NCBI GenBank assembly: GCA_040880285.1
Contig: JBBDIT010000076.1
Span: 3,622-67,621, forward strand
DNA length: 64,000 bases
Source of the DNA: JANQJA01 sp040880285
Lineage (GTDB): Bacteria; Pseudomonadota; Gammaproteobacteria; Pseudomonadales; Azotimanducaceae
Direction: 5' to 3'
Shown here: in pieces, positions 51,524-59,719 of the stretch
Layout of the letters: every line of letters starts with the position of its first letter
Position numbering within the stretch: position 1 is the stretch's first letter
Made by a program: the position numbers and the translations under genes
The notes under the pieces: generated by a model
Database searches by the model: none
Told to the model about the DNA's origin: nothing
What the model saw: only the letters and a program-made list of their open reading frames with translations

Positions 51524-51551
51524 AAAAAAGGCCACGTCAGCGGCCTTTTTT
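51524..51551 (-). terminator. Rho-independent terminator after the HU gene
   Basis: AAAAAAGGCC (51524-51533) and GGCCTTTTTT (51542-51551) form a stem with an 8-base loop. Read on the minus strand it has a T-run after the stem, 21 bases after the HU-like stop. It could also work on the plus strand, but no plus-strand gene ends here. Confidence 0.9.
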
Positions 51552-51571
51552 AACCTTTTGAAATAAAAGGC

Positions 51572-51955
51572 TTATACCATTTCTTTCAATCCCTTTAGCG
51601 GCAGCACCTTGACTTTGGTGCTGGCTGGTTTGGCCGCGACATCCATGAGTTCGCCTGGGCGAAACGGGTTGGGAACACCCTTGCGTGCTTTCCTTGCCGG
51701 CTTTTTAACGGTCTTGATCTTCAACAGACCCGGAAAGGTAAATTCACCCACGCCGCCTTTCTTAACGTGACGTTCGATCAAAGTGCCCAATTCATCAAAA
51801 ACTGCGTTGACCTGCTTTTTGCTCAGGTCAGTATTTGTTGCAATTTCGGAAAGGATTGCACTCTTGGTGAATTTTTCTTTAACAGCTGGTTGCTTTCTTG
51901 TTGCAGTTTTTCTTGTGGCGGTTTTGGCTTTTGATTTAGCCTTCTTTGCGGCCAT
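51572..51955 (-). CDS. HU-family DNA-binding protein with basic N-terminal tail
   Basis: A 127-residue HU/IHF-fold protein. The core TKSAILSEIATNTDLSKKQVNAVFDELGTLIERHV continues to KGGVGEFTFPGLLKIKTVKKPARKARKGVPNPFRPGE with the DNA-bending arm at the PNPF Pro. The first 25 residues (AAKKAKSKAKTATRKTATRK) form a Lys/Ala/Thr tail like those of histone H1-like bacterial proteins, which normal HU lacks (90 residues). So it may compact DNA more strongly. Own promoter region on the 5' side and own terminator. Confidence 0.88.
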   Translation of the reverse strand: MAAKKAKSKAKTATRKTATRKQPAVKEKFTKSAILSEIATNTDLSKKQVNAVFDELGTLIERHVKKGGVGEFTFPGLLKIKTVKKPARKARKGVPNPFRPGELMDVAAKPASTKVKVLPLKGLKEMV

Positions 51956-52510
51956 TTAAGTAAATCCTTGTTGGTCGATAGTTAAAAGTTACTGGTTTTC
52001 GATAAAAAAAGATGCGTCATTACGATCTTTTTGTGGTGGTCTTTATATATGATTGCCCTCAGCGTAGCAAGCAGGAAGCGCCGTAAAACTACGACAAAAG
52101 GAAGTGTTTTCGTCGGAGCTGGAATCAAGTCAGGAACACCTGAGTTGAGCAATGAAATTACCGGGCTTTTTCTTCCAGCGATCCTCTCAATCTTGCCTAT
52201 TACTCTTGCGATGAATCTGGATCAGGTTTGATAAAGCATTGGAAATTCGGTATCGGCGAGATGGTTGAGCGCATGTAGCGGGCGCGACCTGGCTTCTGCC
52301 AACCAACGCAGTCCGTTTACTAACTGTGATGTGAAATCTTGAATTCCTCTTTTTTGGCCCTATTTTCAGCAAAATGGGTGACATGCCAGTGTCGCGAATT
52401 TGTACGTATAGGTTATAATGCGCCGCCGCTGGGCCTGGGCAGCGATAAATCGATCCTGTGTAAGGATATCGCGGGGACCTGGGAACCCGGAAAATATAAA
52501 GGAAGAAACC
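51956..52510 (+). other. Intergenic region between HU and fmdB, with a promoter
   Basis: About 555 bases that hold no convincing gene. A TATAAT hexamer at 52414-52419 is a likely -10 box for the fmdB-aspS side, but the -35 is not clear. The part near 51956-52060 carries the divergent HU promoter (AT-rich) and an AAGGAT ribosome site before the HU ATG. A 66-codon frame at 52031-52231 has no ribosome site and looks random. Confidence 0.6.
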
Positions 52511-52864
52511 ATGCCTATTTATGAGTATCAGTGTAAGGCTTGTGGGCACAAGCTTGAGAAACTGCAAAAAATGAGTGACGCTCCCCTCAAGGAGTGTTCC
52601 TCATGTTTGAAGCCGGAACTGACGAAGTTGGTCTCAGCAGCCGCATTTCGGCTGAAGGGTAGTGGCTGGTATGAGACTGACTTTAAATCCGGCAGTAAAA
52701 AGAACGTTGTGAACGGGACCGATGCTGGTTCTGATTCCGGCAGTGCAACCAGCACCAGCAATGACTCATCCGGCGGTGACACCAAAAGCGACCAGTCTTC
52801 AAGTGACAGCAAGTCCGGGGACAGTAGCACCAAATCAAAACCAGACGCGGCGGCAGCCAGTTAA
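52511..52864 (+). CDS. FmdB-family zinc ribbon protein
   Basis: A 117-residue protein. The first 45 residues MPIYEYQCKACGHKLEKLQ with CKACG and CSSCLKP form the CxxC-CxxC zinc ribbon of the FmdB family, whose role is unknown although it often stands next to translation genes. The rest (SDSGSATSTSNDSSGGDTKS, SDSKSGDSSTKSK) is a low-complexity Ser/Asp/Gly tail, more extended than usual. ATG 52511 has GGAAGAAA before it. It is the first gene of a plus-strand run and lies 63 bases before aspS. Confidence 0.87.
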   Translation: MPIYEYQCKACGHKLEKLQKMSDAPLKECSSCLKPELTKLVSAAAFRLKGSGWYETDFKSGSKKNVVNGTDAGSDSGSATSTSNDSSGGDTKSDQSSSDSKSGDSSTKSKPDAAAAS

Positions 52865-52927
52865 CTCAAGGAATGCCAATATCGTGCCTGCCGCACGCGC
52901 CAATCAAAGACTTAAAGTAGGGGTAGT

Positions 52928-54697
52928 ATGATGCGGAGCCACTATTGTGGCCAGCTCAGGGATTCTCATATTGGAGAAGAAGTATCCCTGTTTGGCTGGG
53001 TTCATCGAAGGCGTGATCATGGAGGTGTCATATTTTTGGATCTTCGTGACCGGGAAGGCGTCGTACAGGTTGTATTCGATCCTGACACCGTTGACGCTTT
53101 TAACCTTGCCGACCAGGTCCGCAATGAATTCGTGCTTGGTATCAAGGGTGTGGTGCGTGCGCGAGATGATGCTGCCCTGAATCCGAAAATGGCAACGGGC
53201 ATGATTGAGGTGTTGGGTAAAGAACTCACGATCCTGAACCGGTCAGAAACGCCCCCTTTTCAGTTGGATGAATATTCCGAGGCTGGTGAGGATGTGCGCC
53301 TGCGCTATCGCTATATCGACTTGCGCAGGCCGGAGATGCAAGAACGACTTCGTATGCGTTCCAATGCTGTTCACTTTATCCGTGGTTATCTGAGTGAGCT
53401 CGGATTCGTGGACATCGAAACACCAATCCTGACCAAGGCAACGCCGGAAGGGGCGCGCGACTACCTGGTGCCGAGCCGCACACATGCGGGACAATTCTTC
53501 GCGTTGCCGCAATCGCCACAGCTGTTCAAACAGCTCCTGATGATGTCCGGGTTCGATCGCTATTACCAGATTGCCAGGTGTTTCCGGGACGAAGATTTAC
53601 GTGCCGATCGGCAACCTGAGTTCACTCAGATTGATATCGAAACCACATTCATGTCAGAGCAAGAGATCATGGATCTGGTTGAGTCGATGTTGACGTGTCT
53701 GTTCAAGGAAACAATTGGCGTCGATCTTGGTAGGTTTCCTGTGATTACTTATGCAGCCGCGATGAAACTTTATGGCAGTGACAGGCCCGATCTCCGGTTT
53801 GATTTGCCGTTTGTCGAAATTGCTGACCTGATGACAGACGTTGAATTCAAGGTCTTTAGCGGACCAGCCAATGATGATGAGTCCCGGGTTGTTGCTTTGC
53901 GCCTACCGGATGGTGATCGCCTCAGCCGCAAAAACCTGGATGATTACACGAAGTTTGTCGGCGTCTACGGCGCCAGGGGCCTCGCGTACATCCGCGTGAA
54001 CGATATAGCTGCAGGCATCGAAGGGCTACAGTCACCTATACTCAAATTCCTGCCTGACGATGTCGTCGCCAGCATTCTTGAACGCGTGGGTGCTGAAGAC
54101 AAGGACGTCATCTTCTTTGGTGCCGATAGGGCCAGTGTCGTCAACGATGCCCTCGGCGCATTGCGATGCAAACTGGCAGAAGATCTGGACTTGTATGATC
54201 GGCAGTGGGCACCCTGCTGGGTGACCGAATTCCCCATGTTTGAAAAGGATGCTGCTGGCGGCTGGACGGCAATTCATCATCCCTTTACCTGTCCTCTGGG
54301 TGAACCAGATGCGATGGTTGCAGACCCCGGCGCGACCTTGTCCCGGGCCTATGATGTGGTAATCAATGGGCATGAAGTCGGCGGTGGTTCAATTCGTGTG
54401 CACCAGCTTGAAATGCAACAGAAGATTTTCCAAGTGCTGCAGATGTCTGAAAATGAGGCTAACGTGAAGTTCGGGTTTCTGCTGGATGCGCTTGGCTATG
54501 GTGCCCCACCTCATGGCGGCCTCGCCCTTGGTCTTGATCGATTGATTATGCTGTTGGCGGGGACCAGCGCGATTCGTGATGTCATTGCGTTTCCCAAAAC
54601 GCAGACCGCGGCATGTTTGATGACGGCAGCCCCCAGTGACATAGATCCTGCACAATTGCGGGAGTTACACATCAGCGTTAACAAAAAGCCTCAGTAG
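52928..54697 (+). CDS. aspS: Aspartyl-tRNA synthetase, bacterial type
   Basis: A 589-residue class IIb synthetase. OB-fold anticodon domain HYCGQLRDSHIGEEVSLFGWVHRRRDHGGVIFLDLRDREG; motif 1 RSNAVHFIRGYLSELGFVDIETPIL; motif 2 FDRYYQIARCFRDEDLRADRQPEFTQIDIE; GAD insertion; motif 3 GGLALGLDRLIMLLAG. Length normal (E. coli 590). ATG 52928 or 52931 both fit. Whether it is discriminating or non-discriminating (Asp/Asn) cannot be told. Leads a run of yebC and ruvCAB. Confidence 0.95.
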   Translation: MMRSHYCGQLRDSHIGEEVSLFGWVHRRRDHGGVIFLDLRDREGVVQVVFDPDTVDAFNLADQVRNEFVLGIKGVVRARDDAALNPKMATGMIEVLGKELTILNRSETPPFQLDEYSEAGEDVRLRYRYIDLRRPEMQERLRMRSNAVHFIRGYLSELGFVDIETPILTKATPEGARDYLVPSRTHAGQFFALPQSPQLFKQLLMMSGFDRYYQIARCFRDEDLRADRQPEFTQIDIETTFMSEQEIMDLVESMLTCLFKETIGVDLGRFPVITYAAAMKLYGSDRPDLRFDLPFVEIADLMTDVEFKVFSGPANDDESRVVALRLPDGDRLSRKNLDDYTKFVGVYGARGLAYIRVNDIAAGIEGLQSPILKFLPDDVVASILERVGAEDKDVIFFGADRASVVNDALGALRCKLAEDLDLYDRQWAPCWVTEFPMFEKDAAGGWTAIHHPFTCPLGEPDAMVADPGATLSRAYDVVINGHEVGGGSIRVHQLEMQQKIFQVLQMSENEANVKFGFLLDALGYGAPPHGGLALGLDRLIMLLAGTSAIRDVIAFPKTQTAACLMTAAPSDIDPAQLRELHISVNKKPQ

Positions 54698-54718
54698 TTT
54701 TTCCTGGAGTCGAGTGAC

Positions 54719-55459
54719 ATGGCTGGTCATAGCAAATGGTCCAACATCAAACATCGCAAGGCGGGTCAGGACGCCAAGCGTGCGAAAGTTTTTACCAAGC
54801 TTATTCGTGAACTAACCGTGGCGGCACGAGATGGTGGCGCCGTTGTGGAAGACAATCCGGCACTTCGAACCGTCGTGGATAAAGCCAAGGCCGCTCAGAT
54901 GCCGAAAGACACCATGGAACGGGCGATTGCCCGTGGCGCCGGTGGAGAAGACGGGGGCAGTCTTGAGTCCAATACCTATGAAGGCTATGGTCCTGGCGGT
55001 GTGGCTATCCTGGTCGAAACCATGACTGACAACAAAAATCGAACAGTTGCAGAAGTACGTCACGCCTTTACCCGGGCCGGCGGTAACCTGGGAACCGACG
55101 GTTCGGTGGCTTACCTGTTTGACAAAAAGGGCCAGATAACCTTTGCGCCGGGGGCTGATGAAGATCGCATCATGGAAATTGCCATAGAGGCCGGCGTCGA
55201 AGATGTAGAAACCGGTGAAGATGGCTCCATTGAGGTGCTGACTTTGCCCGAGGACTTCCATCGAGTGAGAGATGCCCTTCGGAACGCGGGTCTCAATCCA
55301 GAAGCCGCCGAAGTTGCGATGATTTCACAGGCTTATAGTGAACTGGATGTCGACACTGGTGAAAAGGTCCTGCGACTGCTGGATGCACTGGAAGACCTTG
55401 ACGATGTTCAGAACGTCTTCACCAACGCGGACTTTCCCGATGAGATGCAGATGGACTGA
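54719..55459 (+). CDS. yebC: YebC/PmpR-family protein
   Basis: A 246-residue protein. MAGHSKWSNIKHRKAGQDAKRAKVFTKLIRELTVAARDGG, RAIARGAGGEDGGSLESNTYEGYGPGGVAILVETMTDNKNRTVAEVRHAFTRAGG are characteristic. Described as a transcription regulator (PmpR) and, more recently, as a factor in ribosome stalling relief at proline-rich sites. It lies between aspS and ruvC as in many gammaproteobacteria. GGAG precedes ATG 54719. Confidence 0.95.
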   Translation: MAGHSKWSNIKHRKAGQDAKRAKVFTKLIRELTVAARDGGAVVEDNPALRTVVDKAKAAQMPKDTMERAIARGAGGEDGGSLESNTYEGYGPGGVAILVETMTDNKNRTVAEVRHAFTRAGGNLGTDGSVAYLFDKKGQITFAPGADEDRIMEIAIEAGVEDVETGEDGSIEVLTLPEDFHRVRDALRNAGLNPEAAEVAMISQAYSELDVDTGEKVLRLLDALEDLDDVQNVFTNADFPDEMQMD

Positions 55460-55525
55460 TAAAAAAGGGGGCGGATGTCTTTTTTGAGTGTGTTAATCTA
55501 GACAAAACCCACATCAGGTCAAGAC

Positions 55526-56059
55526 ATGACCCTTATCCTGGGAATCGATCCTGGTTCCAGAGTCACCGGCTTTGGCCTTATCCGATCAGCCGGAGCCAGA
55601 CATCAGTATGTCGCAAGCGGTTGTATCCGCACGACGGACCGTACTTCCCTGCCCGACAAGCTTGAAGAGATTTTCTCGGGAGTTACCGGGATCATTAATG
55701 AATATCAACCGGTGGAACTCGCTATTGAAAAGATATTTATGGCCAAGAGTGCCGAATCTGCTTTGAAGCTGGGGCATGCACGCGGAGTTGCGATCGTTGC
55801 CGGTGTAAACCAGGGCCTGCCGATATACGAGTATGAGGCCCGTAAAGTTAAACAGGCGGTCGTCGGTACTGGCGCCGCCAATAAAGGCCAGGTGCAGCAT
55901 ATGGTGCAACGGTTGCTGGCGCTCCCGGGTGCCCCTCAGGCCGATGCCGCCGATGCGCTGGCAATTGCACTGTGTCACGCAAACACCAGGTCTATGATTT
56001 CCAGAGTGAACGGTGTGAATCAGTTTCGGCGTGGCCGTATGGTAAAGGCGCCAATATGA
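55526..56059 (+). CDS. ruvC: Holliday junction resolvase RuvC
   Basis: A 177-residue endonuclease that cuts Holliday junctions. GIDPGSRVTGFGLI with Asp7, AIEKIFMAKSAESALKLGHARG with the Glu, and DAADALAIALCHANTR with the last Asp pair give the four acid catalytic site. The stop overlaps the ruvA ATG by 4 bases (ATGA). Upstream 66 bases from yebC. Confidence 0.95.
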   Translation: MTLILGIDPGSRVTGFGLIRSAGARHQYVASGCIRTTDRTSLPDKLEEIFSGVTGIINEYQPVELAIEKIFMAKSAESALKLGHARGVAIVAGVNQGLPIYEYEARKVKQAVVGTGAANKGQVQHMVQRLLALPGAPQADAADALAIALCHANTRSMISRVNGVNQFRRGRMVKAPI

Positions 56060-56646
56060 TTGGCAGGATTGAAGGCAAGATCATCGAAATGGGCGCCACA
56101 CATCTTCTGGTTGATGTCCATGGCGTCGGCTACGAGATTGAAATTCCCTTGTCTACCTATGCGCGGATCGTAAACGCTGACACAGTCTCGCTACATACAC
56201 ATCTGGTGGTACGCGAGGACGCACAGCTCCTGTACGGATTCTCAACGGCTGGTGAACGTGAATTGTTTCGTGCGTTAATCAAGGTCAATCGCGTTGGCCC
56301 CAAACTTGCGCTGACTATTATGTCGGGGATGGAAGCTAGTGCACTGGCCGAGTATATCCACAATGAGGACGCCGGGTCTCTGTCAGCACTTCCGGGAGTT
56401 GGCAAGAAAACTGCTGAGCAAATGATTATAGATTTGAGAGGCAAGCTGCCCAAGTTCCTTCAGGCTTTTGGCGGTAACGATGCCAATTTACCCGCTTCAT
56501 CGAGCGGCAGGTTCGCTGATGCTGAGTCGGCACTGATTGGTTTGGGATTCAAACCCCAGGAAGCAGCTCGTGCGTTATCAACGGTAGCCGACGAAAATGC
56601 TGATGTAGCCAGCCTGATCAAGCAGGCATTAAAGGCGCTGGGTTAA
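56056..56646 (+). CDS. ruvA: Holliday junction helicase subunit RuvA
   Basis: A 196-residue protein with an OB domain (MIGRIEGKIIEMGATHLLVDVHGVGYEIEIP), the HhH DNA-binding motifs in FRALIKVNRVGPKLALTIMSGM and LSALPGVGKKTAEQMIIDLRGKL, and the C-terminal domain III (ESALIGLGFKPQEAARAL) that activates RuvB. Start ATG 56056 overlaps the ruvC stop. The chain is complete. Confidence 0.95.
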   Translation: MIGRIEGKIIEMGATHLLVDVHGVGYEIEIPLSTYARIVNADTVSLHTHLVVREDAQLLYGFSTAGERELFRALIKVNRVGPKLALTIMSGMEASALAEYIHNEDAGSLSALPGVGKKTAEQMIIDLRGKLPKFLQAFGGNDANLPASSSGRFADAESALIGLGFKPQEAARALSTVADENADVASLIKQALKALG

Positions 56647-56667
56647 GTATGGCAAACTGCTCAAAAC

Positions 56668-57723
56668 ATGGCGGATGTCCCGATGATTGAATCAGACCGT
56701 TTGGTATCTCCTGAATTGATGGCTGCCGAGTCAAGCCAGGACTGGGCGATCAGGCCCAGGTACTTCAGCGAATACCGTGGCCAGTCCCAGGTCAGTGAGC
56801 AGATGCAGATTTTTATTGCCGCGGCGCTGGCTCGGAAAGAAGCGTTGGACCACACCTTGATCTTTGGCCCCCCGGGTCTTGGAAAGACCACGTTGGCGCA
56901 TATCATTGCCAATGAGTTGGGGGTCCAGATCCGATCTACCTCTGGGCCGGTGATGGAAAAAAAAGGCGATCTGGTCGCGGCGCTCACAAATCTTGAGGAG
57001 GGCGATGTCCTTTTCATTGATGAGATTCACAGACTGACACCTGTTGTTGAAGAGATCTTGTATCCCGCGATGGAAGACTACCAGGTCGACATCACTATAG
57101 GTGAAGGGCCCGCTGCCCGTTCGATCAAACTTGACCTCCCTCCTTTTACCCTCGTCGGGGCTACCACGCGGACTGGACTGCTGACATCGCCACTTCGAGA
57201 TCGGTTCGGTATCGTGCAACGCCTTGAGTTTTACAATGTCGAAGACCTGACGGGAATCACTTTACGATCAGCAAAATTGCTCGATGTGATGACCGAAGCC
57301 AGCGGTGCGCGAGAAATTGCTATGCGTTCGCGTGGCACACCACGGATTGCAAATCGCCTGCTCAAAAGAGTCAGGGATTACGCTGAAGTCAAGGCTGAAG
57401 GCATTATTACGCGTCAGGTCGCAGACTCTGCGCTGGATATGCTCAAAGTCGACGAGAATGGGTTCGATCACATGGACCGAAGGCTGTTGATGGCGATGAT
57501 CGAGAAATTTGATGGTGGCCCGGTCGGCATCGATAGCCTTGCCGCCGCTGTTGGTGAGGAACGGGATACGATCGAGGACGTGTATGAACCGTTTTTGATC
57601 CAGCAGGGATTTATTCAGCGTACTCCCCGGGGCAGGATTGCCACCAGCAATGCCTATCTGCATTTTGGATTGCCGCGTCCGGGAGGCGGCGACCTGTTCT
57701 CGGGTGAGAAAACACCTCACTAG
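56668..57723 (+). CDS. ruvB: Holliday junction helicase motor RuvB
   Basis: A 351-residue AAA+ motor. Walker A GPPGLGKTTLAHIIANELG near residue 68, Walker B VLFIDEIHRL, sensor TTRTGLLTSPLRDRFGIVQRLEFY with Arg finger, and C-terminal winged helix GRIATSNAYLHFG. It drives branch migration with RuvA. Start ATG 56668, 21 bases after ruvA. The next gene is tolQ, without the ybgC that frequently comes between. Confidence 0.95.
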   Translation: MADVPMIESDRLVSPELMAAESSQDWAIRPRYFSEYRGQSQVSEQMQIFIAAALARKEALDHTLIFGPPGLGKTTLAHIIANELGVQIRSTSGPVMEKKGDLVAALTNLEEGDVLFIDEIHRLTPVVEEILYPAMEDYQVDITIGEGPAARSIKLDLPPFTLVGATTRTGLLTSPLRDRFGIVQRLEFYNVEDLTGITLRSAKLLDVMTEASGAREIAMRSRGTPRIANRLLKRVRDYAEVKAEGIITRQVADSALDMLKVDENGFDHMDRRLLMAMIEKFDGGPVGIDSLAAAVGEERDTIEDVYEPFLIQQGFIQRTPRGRIATSNAYLHFGLPRPGGGDLFSGEKTPH

Positions 57724-57749
57724 TTTAAAACCGCCAAGGAGCGTTACGA

Positions 57750-58421
57750 GTGAATGAGCCGCTTTCAATCATTGACCTGATATTAAATGCCAGTCCGGTG
57801 GTCCAGGTTGTTATGGCAATACTGGTGCTGGCATCAATGGCCTCATGGATCATGATTTTCCAACGCTGGTTCTCGCTATCGGCAATCAGCCGCCAGGCAA
57901 TCGAGTTTGAAAGTGAATTCTGGTCAGGTAAGGATTTGCGTCAGATCTACAAGGATATCGAAGAGAATGAAGAGACGCCAATTGGCTCGGCGGCAATCTT
58001 TCATGCCGGCTTTCGTGAATTTACCAGGGTCAGGAAGCAGGAGGCAGACTCGGATCGTGTTATGCAGAACGTTCACAGAGCCATGCGCGTCTCTATGTTT
58101 CGGGAAGAAGAGCGGTTAGAGACACACCTCTCTTTCCTTGCCACGGTCGGTTCGACCAGCCCCTATATCGGATTGTTCGGGACTGTGTGGGGCATTATGA
58201 ATTCGTTTCGAGGTCTTGCGACTGTCAACCAGGCCAGTTTGTCAGTGGTTGCGCCTGGTATTTCCGAGGCGTTGGTGGCGACTGCTATGGGGCTTTTTGC
58301 GGCAATTCCGGCGGTCATCGCGTACAACCGTTATTCGGCGCAGGTGGAAATTATCGTAAACCGATTTGAAGCGTTTACCGATGAGTTCAGCAGCATTCTT
58401 TACCGGGCGATTCACAACTAG
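57750..58421 (+). CDS. tolQ: Tol-Pal system protein TolQ
   Basis: A 223-residue inner-membrane protein of the TolQ/ExbB type with three helices: the first near residues 16-37 (VVMAILVLASMASWIMIFQRW), two others after LSFLATVGSTSPYIGLFGTVWGIMNSF and ALVATAMGLFAAIPAVIAYNR. The proton channel of the Tol motor is formed with TolR. Start is GTG 57750, with AAGGAG eight bases upstream. It starts the tol operon. Confidence 0.95.
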   Translation: MNEPLSIIDLILNASPVVQVVMAILVLASMASWIMIFQRWFSLSAISRQAIEFESEFWSGKDLRQIYKDIEENEETPIGSAAIFHAGFREFTRVRKQEADSDRVMQNVHRAMRVSMFREEERLETHLSFLATVGSTSPYIGLFGTVWGIMNSFRGLATVNQASLSVVAPGISEALVATAMGLFAAIPAVIAYNRYSAQVEIIVNRFEAFTDEFSSILYRAIHN

Positions 58422-58461
58422 TTAGCCCCGGGAGCAGCGAATCAGGTAAGGATGAGGCAGT

Positions 58462-58887
58462 ATGCCCAAAGCAGCACGAAGAAAACCGATGTCAGAGATC
58501 AACGTCGTGCCCTATATAGACGTGATGCTGGTTTTGCTTGTCATCTTCATGGTGACTGCGCCACTGATGACGCAGGGCATCAAGGTTGATTTACCAGACG
58601 CTACTTCAGGTCCGCTGGATGTCGATGAGAATGAACCAACGCTGGTGGTCTCTGTCAAATCCGACAATACCTACTATATGAACATGGGGGAGGAGGAAGA
58701 ACCTGTCGAGCTTGCCATGATCGCTGAAAGGGCGAACAAGATTCTCGCAGCGAATCCTGATATCAAGGTGCTAATCGAAGGGGACCAGACACTTCAATAC
58801 GGCGTGATCATCCATGTCATGAATGTCTTGCAAGGTGCCGGTGCAGATAGTGTGGGCCTTATTACGGAACCCCCTGTCGACAATTGA
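58462..58887 (+). CDS. tolR: Tol-Pal system protein TolR
   Basis: A 141-residue ExbD/TolR protein. The single membrane helix is VPYIDVMLVLLVIFMVTAPLM with the channel Asp in YIDVMLVLL, and MSEINVVPYID is the family start. The periplasmic domain binds peptidoglycan in the TolR model. 40 bases from tolQ and 3 bases from tolA. Confidence 0.94.
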   Translation: MPKAARRKPMSEINVVPYIDVMLVLLVIFMVTAPLMTQGIKVDLPDATSGPLDVDENEPTLVVSVKSDNTYYMNMGEEEEPVELAMIAERANKILAANPDIKVLIEGDQTLQYGVIIHVMNVLQGAGADSVGLITEPPVDN

Positions 58888-58890
58888 GTT

Positions 58891-59676
58891 ATGAATTCAC
58901 TTGGCTCTTATATTCCGTCATTTATCCTCGCGTCGGCATTTCATGCGCTGGTGATCGCCGCGCTTATGTGGAATTGGGACAACTCTTCGCCGATTGATGT
59001 CACACCCGTTACGCCCTATTACATTGAAGCGAACGTGGTTGCCGAGAATCCGCACACCGCTAAAGCAAAACAGGCAGCAGCTACTGCTGCCGCGCGTGAG
59101 CGGGCGCGCCGGGAGCGCATTGAAACTGAACGAGTGGCTGCCCAGCGTCGTGCGAAGCTGGATGAGGAAAAGTTGGCCAAGGCGCGCCAGCAAGCCGCTG
59201 AGCGAGAGAAGCAGGAGCAAGATCGCCTTGCGCAGTTTCGGGTCCAACAGCAAGCAGCTGATGCTGAGGCTGAAGCGATCGCAGCGCAGGAATTGTCCGA
59301 AGAAGATCGCCTGAAGAGGGAGCAGAGTCTCGCGCTTGCCGTCATGGATGAACTCGAGTACCGACGGGCGGTTACCGACGATGAGAAAGCCATGGCCTAT
59401 GTTGCGCAGATCCAGCAGGACATTGTCCAGAGGTGGTCGCGACCGCCGAGCGCCAGAAACGGCATGCAGGCGCTCTTAAAGGTTCGTCTGGTACCCACAG
59501 GAGAGGTCGTGGATGTGGCGGTGATCGAATCCAGCGGTAACGATGCGTTCGATCGCTCCGCGATACAAGCGGTCGAGAAGGCAGAACGGTTCCTCGTCCC
59601 TTCAGAGTCGCGTCAGTTTGAACGAAACTTCAGGGAATTCGAAGTACTATTCCGGCCCGAGGATTTGAGGCTTTAG
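58891..59676 (+). CDS. tolA: Tol-Pal system protein TolA
   Basis: A 261-residue protein in three parts: an N-terminal membrane helix (IPSFILASAFHALVIAALMW), a long alanine, arginine and glutamate-rich helix from about residue 48 to 155 (KAKQAAATAAARERARRERIE and on), and a C-terminal TonB-like domain (IVQRWSRPPSARNGMQALLKVRLVPTGEVVDVAVIESSGN). It connects the TolQR motor to TolB-Pal across the periplasm. Shorter than E. coli TolA (421), as in many other species. Confidence 0.93.
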   Translation: MNSLGSYIPSFILASAFHALVIAALMWNWDNSSPIDVTPVTPYYIEANVVAENPHTAKAKQAAATAAARERARRERIETERVAAQRRAKLDEEKLAKARQQAAEREKQEQDRLAQFRVQQQAADAEAEAIAAQELSEEDRLKREQSLALAVMDELEYRRAVTDDEKAMAYVAQIQQDIVQRWSRPPSARNGMQALLKVRLVPTGEVVDVAVIESSGNDAFDRSAIQAVEKAERFLVPSESRQFERNFREFEVLFRPEDLRL

Positions 59677-59719
59677 TCCATCCACACGGGCATTTAAGTT
59701 TTCCAGGAGAAGGTGTTCC

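Noticed and set aside
52031..52231. A 66-codon plus-strand frame in the HU-fmdB gap
   Set aside because: No ribosome site, random-looking composition, and it runs over the divergent HU promoter.
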